A DNA stretch of 32,434 bases from Oxalobacteraceae bacterium (GTDB lineage: Bacteria; Pseudomonadota; Gammaproteobacteria; Burkholderiales; Burkholderiaceae_D): the NCBI GenBank assembly GCA_021298555.1, contig JAJTGE010000037.1, forward strand, positions 1-32,434, given 5' to 3'. How positions within the stretch are numbered: position 1 is the first letter of the stretch; each line of letters opens with the position of its first letter. The notes below the pieces were generated by a model that worked only from the letters and a program-made list of their open reading frames with translations, made no database searches and had not been told where the DNA came from. Made by a program: the position numbers and the translations under genes. Shown piece by piece: positions 28,156 to 32,434 of this stretch.

Positions 28156-29523
28156 TTACTTGCTTTCGGCAAGACTCCAGACACGCGACTGCAACTCTTT
28201 GGCATGATCGTCGTAACGTCCATCGATCAGCTTCATTTCGTCGTCCGTCACATCCTTGAATTCTTCATCAATCAGTTGACGCGCACGCTCAGTGGGTAAA
28301 GCGAGGATTGCTCCAAACTCGTCATAAGCGAGAGCCGCAAATGCGTCTAAGGATTTGATTCCAGCCAGACCCAGCTTGCCAGCGGTCGTGCGATCCATAC
28401 CTTCCAGATTGAGCAGCGCTTCTTCCATGCCCTCGAGTCCTTCTTCTGAAGCAATCGCTTCAGTTACCAAAGCATCGCGTGCACGATTACGTAGCTCATT
28501 GATGGTTTCTTCATCAAACGCTTCGATATCGAGCATTTCAGAAATCGGCACGTACGCGATTTCTTCTAAGGTGGAGAAACCTTCTTGAGCCAGGATCTCT
28601 GCGACTTCTTCATCAACATCTAATTTTTCAACAAACAAATTACGAATAACAGCTGTTTCAGAGGCCACTTTGTCGGCAGATTCTTCTGCTGTCATGATGT
28701 TGATTTGCCATCCGGTCAACTCGCTGGCTAAACGTACATTTTGTCCGCCTCGACCTATAGCAATCGCCAGATTCTCTTCATCGACAACCACATCCATGGC
28801 GTGCTTGTCTTCATCAACAACAATGGAGGAGACATTGGCAGGGGCCAGTGCGCCGATAACAAACTGCGCAGGATCATCCGACCACAGCACGATATCTACG
28901 CGCTCTCCACCTAACTCGCCCGTGACGCTCTGTACGCGGGAGCCACGCATACCTACACAGGTTCCGATAGGGTCAATACGTTTATCAGCGGTGAAAACTG
29001 CAATCTTGGCTCGTACTCCTGGATCACGCGCAGCCGATTTAATCAGCAGTAAACCCTGTTCTATTTCAGGAACTTCAAGCTCAAATAGTTTGGTAATGAA
29101 ATCCGGCGCAGTACGGGAAAGTATGACTTGAGGACCGCGAGCATTACGATCTATGCGAAGTATGTAGGCACGAACACGGTCGCCTATACGAAGGTTTTCT
29201 TTGGGAATCATCTGGTCACGAGGCAGACGAGCCTCGATCTTGCCGGACTCAACTATTGCATCACCACGTTCCATACGTTTGATGGTGCCGGTAACCAGTG
29301 CATCACCGCGGTCAAGGAAATCTGAAAGTATCTGTTCGCGCTCTGCGTCACGAATACGCTGCAGCACAACTTGCTTAGTATCCTGGGCAAACCGACGACC
29401 GAATTCTACGGATTCGATGGCCTCTTCTATGTGATCATCAACTTCGATATCTTCAATCTGTTCTTTAGCTTCGAACAGTAAAATTTCTTGGTCGGGCAGC
29501 TGCAGACCCGCCTCATCTGGCAC
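28156..29523 (-). CDS. nusA: Transcription factor NusA, open frame lacking its normal N-terminus
   Basis: Binds RNA polymerase and RNA to control pausing, termination and antitermination. The open frame from the first usable start, a GTG at 29523, encodes 455 residues with an S1 domain ([13 protein letters not shown]), KH1/KH2 domains ([32 protein letters not shown]) and two C-terminal acidic repeats. Family homology continues upstream of the GTG in the same frame to about 29664 but has no ATG, GTG or TTG start; the first ~15 family residues are absent. From the GTG, most of the RNA-polymerase-binding N-terminal domain would be lost. See the junction feature at 29524-29664. Confidence 0.85.
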   Translation of the reverse strand: MPDEAGLQLPDQEILLFEAKEQIEDIEVDDHIEEAIESVEFGRRFAQDTKQVVLQRIRDAEREQILSDFLDRGDALVTGTIKRMERGDAIVESGKIEARLPRDQMIPKENLRIGDRVRAYILRIDRNARGPQVILSRTAPDFITKLFELEVPEIEQGLLLIKSAARDPGVRAKIAVFTADKRIDPIGTCVGMRGSRVQSVTGELGGERVDIVLWSDDPAQFVIGALAPANVSSIVVDEDKHAMDVVVDEENLAIAIGRGGQNVRLASELTGWQINIMTAEESADKVASETAVIRNLFVEKLDVDEEVAEILAQEGFSTLEEIAYVPISEMLDIEAFDEETINELRNRARDALVTEAIASEEGLEGMEEALLNLEGMDRTTAGKLGLAGIKSLDAFAALAYDEFGAILALPTERARQLIDEEFKDVTDDEMKLIDGRYDDHAKELQSRVWSLAESK

Positions 29524-29664
29524 AACATGCCAGCGACGGAAAGTTTCGAACTCGCCTGTATCGCGATCAATCGCAACACGAATATCAACGTCACCTTGAT
29601 AACGTTTTTTAGTAGCCTGTGCGAGGGCGTGCTCAAGCGCACTAAAGACAACTTCTTTGTTCAG
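29524..29664 (-). pseudogene. nusA: NusA N-terminal coding remnant fused out of frame to rimP
   Basis: In the nusA frame this stretch reads [20 protein letters not shown], then a run up to [12 protein letters not shown], which is normal NusA sequence from about family residue 16 on. Before it the frame reads [12 protein letters not shown] and meets a TGA near 29724. That upstream DNA is the rimP gene in another frame. So the NusA start, the rimP-nusA spacer and the rimP 3' end are missing. The likely joint is near 29655-29670, where CCTGAAC could belong to either side. Whether it is a natural deletion or an assembly error cannot be decided from the sequence. Confidence 0.75.
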
Positions 29665-30052
29665 GCTCGTGCAGCAAACCCTGGAAGGATTTGCGATTTG
29701 CAGCTCCAGGCATGGGCGCCCTCAATTTGACGGTAGCTTCGTGGCCTGCAAACCGAACGTAATCTGAAAATTTTTTCAGTGGGCGATCCAGACCAGGCGA
29801 AGACACTTCCAAACGCTCATAGTTCGCGTTCTCCACCGTGAGTACATGCAGAAGCTGGTGAGTGACTGTTTCGCAATCTTCCACGGTTACTGCGCGATCG
29901 AGTTCAACGGGCACATCAATGAACACTCGGAGTAGACCGCGTGCTGCGTGCTCAAAGTCCACTAGCTCATAACCTAAACCAGTAACCGTTTTTTCAATTA
30001 ACGCTGACAAAACCAAACCACGCTCCTGCTGAGCTTCTTCACCCAGAGACAC
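29642..30052 (-). CDS. rimP: Ribosome maturation factor RimP, C-terminally truncated
   Basis: Needed for efficient 30S maturation. The N-terminal domain ([16 protein letters not shown]) and the signature [14 protein letters not shown] are intact. After [12 protein letters not shown] the normal SH3-like C-terminal part (about 30 residues in E. coli RimP) is missing; the frame runs into nusA DNA and stops at a TAG at 29644-29642. The frame opens with a GTG at 30052, but a TTG at 30016 preceded by AGGAG at 6 bases is the better-supported start. Confidence 0.85.
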   Translation of the reverse strand: MSLGEEAQQERGLVLSALIEKTVTGLGYELVDFEHAARGLLRVFIDVPVELDRAVTVEDCETVTHQLLHVLTVENANYERLEVSSPGLDRPLKKFSDYVRFAGHEATVKLRAPMPGAANRKSFQGLLHEPEQRSCL

Positions 30053-30069
30053 AACAACAAACTTTTAGG

Positions 30070-30094
30070 AAAAAAAAAATGGGCATCTGCCCAT
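30070..30094 (-). terminator. Intrinsic terminator in the rimP leader
   Basis: ATGGGC (30079-30084), loop ATCT, GCCCAT (30089-30094). On the minus strand it is followed by ten T (30079-30070). It lies 17 bases before the rimP GTG, so it either attenuates the rimP-nusA-infB operon or ends the scpB-rluB transcript. Confidence 0.85.
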
Positions 30095-30174
30095 CTTTCT
30101 TGCTCTGTACATGCTCAGGTGTTGTCAGCTATGAAATCTGAACCGCACGCAGAGTTACAGAGACTTTGTTAAGT
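30070..30174 (-). ncRNA. rimP-leader-like attenuator RNA
   Basis: The transcript from the promoter at 30180-30208 would run about 104 nt to a terminator directly before rimP. A 7-bp stem (30156-30162 with 30103-30109, CTCTGTA/TACAGAG on the minus strand) closes an inner hairpin region. A 5' hairpin GGGACTT/AAGTCTC is also possible. The 3' end is the terminator at 30070-30094. A rimP-leader family of putative attenuators with a Rho-independent terminator is known in gammaproteobacteria; position and layout match, but I could not align the sequence. Confidence 0.55.
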
Positions 30175-30179
30175 CCCTG

Positions 30180-30208
30180 ATTATAGGCGATAAGCATCTG
30201 CGCTGCAA
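30180..30208 (-). promoter_or_regulatory. Sigma-70 promoter of the rimP-nusA-infB operon
   Basis: TTGCAG (30208-30203), a 17-base spacer and a perfect TATAAT (30185-30180) on the minus strand. Expected start of transcription is near 30173. It lies between the rluB stop and the leader RNA. Confidence 0.8.
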
Positions 30209-30245
30209 TGCAAATGCCACCCTAAAGAATTAGCAAATCAGAAAC

Positions 30246-31745
30246 TTAACCTCGTGTACGGCGGCGACCAGGTGTGCCAGTGCCAAAGCGATCACTCGTC
30301 CACTGTCCATTTCCACCGTTTTGCGGCCGGCGCTGACCATCGTGTGTTCTTCCCTGTCCTGTACCACGTACCACCGTAGGAAATCCCAAGGCAGTTTGCA
30401 AGGGGTCGGGCTGACGCGGCTTGGTTGGACGCTTGTTGTTGGGCGCGCCATGACGCGGGGCTATGCCCTGAGGCGGTTTGCCTGCTGCCTGGTTGCCATT
30501 GGCTTTGGGATGACGAGCAGGCACTTTTTCAAGTCCACTGGCCGTCATTAGCTGCCTGACAGTATGCTCATCCAACTCTTGCCAACGCCCGCGTCTAAGC
30601 GCTGAAGGCAAAATCATGACGCCGTAGCGCGTGCGTATCAGACGCGAAACTGTAAGGCCTACGGCTTCAAACATGCGCCTAACCTCACGATTACGGCCTT
30701 CGGAAATAGTTACGCGATACCATCGGTTAGCACCTTCACCACCGCCGTCGGCAATTTTATTGAAGTGCGCCGGACCGTCATCAAGATCCACGCCGGAAAG
30801 TAATTTCTGGCGCATGCCTTCTTCGAGTTCACCTAAGGTACGCACTGCATATTCTCGCTCTATGCCATAGCGAGGATGCATTAATCGGTTGGCTAAGTCA
30901 CCGGAGGTAGTAAATAACAATAAACCTTCGGTGTTGAAATCTAATCGACCTACAGCCAGCCATTTGCTGGCTTTGATGTTGGGTAGCCTATCGAACACTG
31001 TCGCGCGGCCCTCAGGATCATTCGAACTAACGATTTCTCCTGACTGCTTGTGATAGATGAGAACTCTCGGAGGCTTGCTGCTGACTTTGCGTTGTACTGG
31101 CTTGCCGTTAATGCGCACCAAATCGGTAGGCAAGATACGCTGGCCTATGTGAGCCGGTTCGCCATTGACAGAAACTCGGCCTGCAATGATTAGCTCTTCC
31201 ATATCGCGACGCGAACCCATGCCGGCTTCGGCAAGCACTTTGTGTAGTTTTGGAGCATCGTCATCTGCAGTTAAATCGCGTCGCACAGGTTTTTGTTGAC
31301 GAGCTCCTGAACGTACTGGGGCATCTTCATTGGGTGTTGGCTGATCATATGCATCCGACGTCACAAAACTAAAAATGGCGTCTGGATCGGTTGAAGCGGA
31401 ACGAGGATCAGGCTTACGTGGACCCTGACGGTCAGCATGCGCAGGGCGTGTGCCATGCCGTGGGTTCTGAGGATTGCGATGAGGCTCTTTGTTGTCTTTG
31501 AATTTTTGCTGCCGACCTTCGCGATTGGTACCCGGTGACTTGGATGCTTCTGTCGTGACCTCGGGCGACCTATCCCCGCTTCTGGATCGACGCAGTGAGC
31601 GTGGACCTCTTACGCCCCGATGTGGGGGTTTGCTGTCAGCATCGCGTGATTTTTCGGTCGATTCCGCTTTTGGCAGCTCGGTCTCAGATCCGGAATCAGC
31701 TGCGCTCAAGGCAGCCGGTGTGTCAGTGGGATTGTGAACTGTCAT
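30246..31745 (-). CDS. rluB: 23S rRNA pseudouridine-2605 synthase RluB with long basic extensions
   Basis: Makes pseudouridine in helix 89 of 23S rRNA. At 499 residues it is far longer than E. coli RluB (about 290). Residues 1-165 are a low-complexity charged extension; the S4 domain is at about 166-212 ([20 protein letters not shown]); the catalytic domain has Asp269 in [15 protein letters not shown] and [16 protein letters not shown]; residues from about 405 on are a Gly/Arg/Pro/Asn-rich tail. The extensions probably bind RNA without fixed structure. The start ATG at 31745 lies inside the end of scpB (23-base overlap), pointing to coupling. Confidence 0.93.
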   Translation of the reverse strand: MTVHNPTDTPAALSAADSGSETELPKAESTEKSRDADSKPPHRGVRGPRSLRRSRSGDRSPEVTTEASKSPGTNREGRQQKFKDNKEPHRNPQNPRHGTRPAHADRQGPRKPDPRSASTDPDAIFSFVTSDAYDQPTPNEDAPVRSGARQQKPVRRDLTADDDAPKLHKVLAEAGMGSRRDMEELIIAGRVSVNGEPAHIGQRILPTDLVRINGKPVQRKVSSKPPRVLIYHKQSGEIVSSNDPEGRATVFDRLPNIKASKWLAVGRLDFNTEGLLLFTTSGDLANRLMHPRYGIEREYAVRTLGELEEGMRQKLLSGVDLDDGPAHFNKIADGGGEGANRWYRVTISEGRNREVRRMFEAVGLTVSRLIRTRYGVMILPSALRRGRWQELDEHTVRQLMTASGLEKVPARHPKANGNQAAGKPPQGIAPRHGAPNNKRPTKPRQPDPLQTALGFPTVVRGTGQGRTHDGQRRPQNGGNGQWTSDRFGTGTPGRRRTRG

Positions 31746-32434
31746 TGTCAGGCTCGGTATCAGGTTTATCGTCGGGCAAGGTGTTCGAGTGCTGATGATC
31801 TTCAGGGTTTTCGTGCGTCAAAATTTCTGTGTCGGTGCCACTATGCACACTCACTAAGTGAACTGCTTCGTCATCGTTAACTGCTGAGTCTACAAATTCT
31901 ATCGAGGCCTGATTCAAGGTTGCCTCCAGATTTTGTTCCAATGCTTGCATAGCGGAAGCTCCATCACTGCCGTCGCCACCGACTTGTTGCAGCGGAGGTA
32001 ATTCTTCCAGCGAGGATAATCCCAAGTCATCCAGGAATTGCCGTGTAGTCGCGAGCAGCGCAGGACGTCCAGGTACATCACGATGACCAATCACATCGAC
32101 CCATCCGCGGTCTTCTAGTAACTTAATCGTCTGAGAATTCACTGCTACACCACGAATGTCTTCAATGTCACCACGCGTAACGGGTTGTCTGTAAGCAATG
32201 ATTGCCAGTGTCTCAAGTGTTGCCCGAGTGTATTTAGGTGGCTTTTCCGGATTGAGCCGGTCAAGGAATGGCTTCATGTCAGGGCGACTCTGAAACCGCC
32301 AGCCGGTTGAAAGCATAACAAGCTCAACTCCACGCTCGGACCAATCTTGCGCCAACTCCTCGAGTAGCGATTTGATGGTCTCGGTATCAAGCGCTGATTC
32401 CGCACCTTCGACAGATGAAGCAAATAGCTTCTTC
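31723..32434 (-). CDS. scpB: Segregation and condensation protein B, N-terminus outside window
   Basis: Partner of ScpA and SMC in chromosome condensation. The frame is open to the window edge, beginning [20 protein letters not shown], so the true start lies beyond 32434. The two winged-helix domains are visible: [20 protein letters not shown] followed by [20 protein letters not shown] with the ScpB signature, then [18 protein letters not shown]. An acidic, Asp/Glu/His-rich tail of about 90 residues follows. The stop overlaps the rluB start. Confidence 0.93.
   Translation of the reverse strand, partial: KKLFASSVEGAESALDTETIKSLLEELAQDWSERGVELVMLSTGWRFQSRPDMKPFLDRLNPEKPPKYTRATLETLAIIAYRQPVTRGDIEDIRGVAVNSQTIKLLEDRGWVDVIGHRDVPGRPALLATTRQFLDDLGLSSLEELPPLQQVGGDGSDGASAMQALEQNLEATLNQASIEFVDSAVNDDEAVHLVSVHSGTDTEILTHENPEDHQHSNTLPDDKPDTEPDNDSSQSH

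Noticed and set aside
29427-29651. A 74-residue open frame at the start of nusA.
   Set aside because: It is nusA DNA in another frame; the in-frame NusA sequence is clearly recognisable.
1-32434. CRISPR arrays, insertion sequences or prophage genes.
   Set aside because: No spaced direct repeats, transposase, integrase or phage structural genes were seen.

Overview
The window reads as a contiguous piece of a gammaproteobacterial chromosome of moderate GC content. The assignment rests on the protein families and on the order scpB-rluB / rimP-nusA-infB-rbfA-truB; I cannot name a genus. No phage, transposase, integrase or CRISPR array is visible, and almost all of the DNA is coding.

Left part (1-6376): a tRNA-Ser(GGA) cut by the window edge is followed by a minus-strand lanthanide-type methanol dehydrogenase cluster: xoxF, xoxG (cytochrome c), xoxJ (periplasmic binding protein) and a small exported cysteine-containing protein. 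Upstream of it lies acs (acetyl-CoA synthetase) with a strong terminator. acs is divergent from a class I fumarase gene, with a near-perfect palindrome in the shared upstream region.

Centre left (6377-12190, plus strand): fumarase overlaps murI (glutamate racemase), followed by tRNA-His with its own promoter and terminator. Then comes a tight four-gene operon: mtnP, a FucA-like class II aldolase, apt and mtnA. Together these fit salvage of 5'-methylthioadenosine by the dihydroxyacetone-phosphate shunt: MtnP releases adenine (recovered by Apt) and methylthioribose-1-phosphate, MtnA isomerises the sugar phosphate, and the aldolase splits it.

Centre (12218-20797): a membrane-bound GGDEF-EAL protein with both active-site motifs, a DUF883/ElaB-like membrane protein, a multi-pass membrane protein, a glycine-zipper lipoprotein whose start overlaps a receiverless sigma-54 activator, dusA, and an omega-amino-acid:pyruvate aminotransferase.

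Right part (20876-32434, almost all minus strand): typA (BipA), then an unrecognised 352-residue plus-strand orphan, then the translation operon truB-rbfA-infB-nusA-rimP read from right to left, and finally rluB and the partial scpB. The rimP operon has a clear sigma-70 promoter, a structured leader of about 100 nt and an intrinsic terminator just before rimP, as in the known rimP-leader attenuator.

The strangest point is the rimP-nusA boundary near 29655-29670. The last roughly 30 residues of RimP and about the first 15 residues of NusA are absent, and the two genes are joined out of frame with no normal NusA start codon. This is either a real deletion or an assembly collapse, and it should be checked first.
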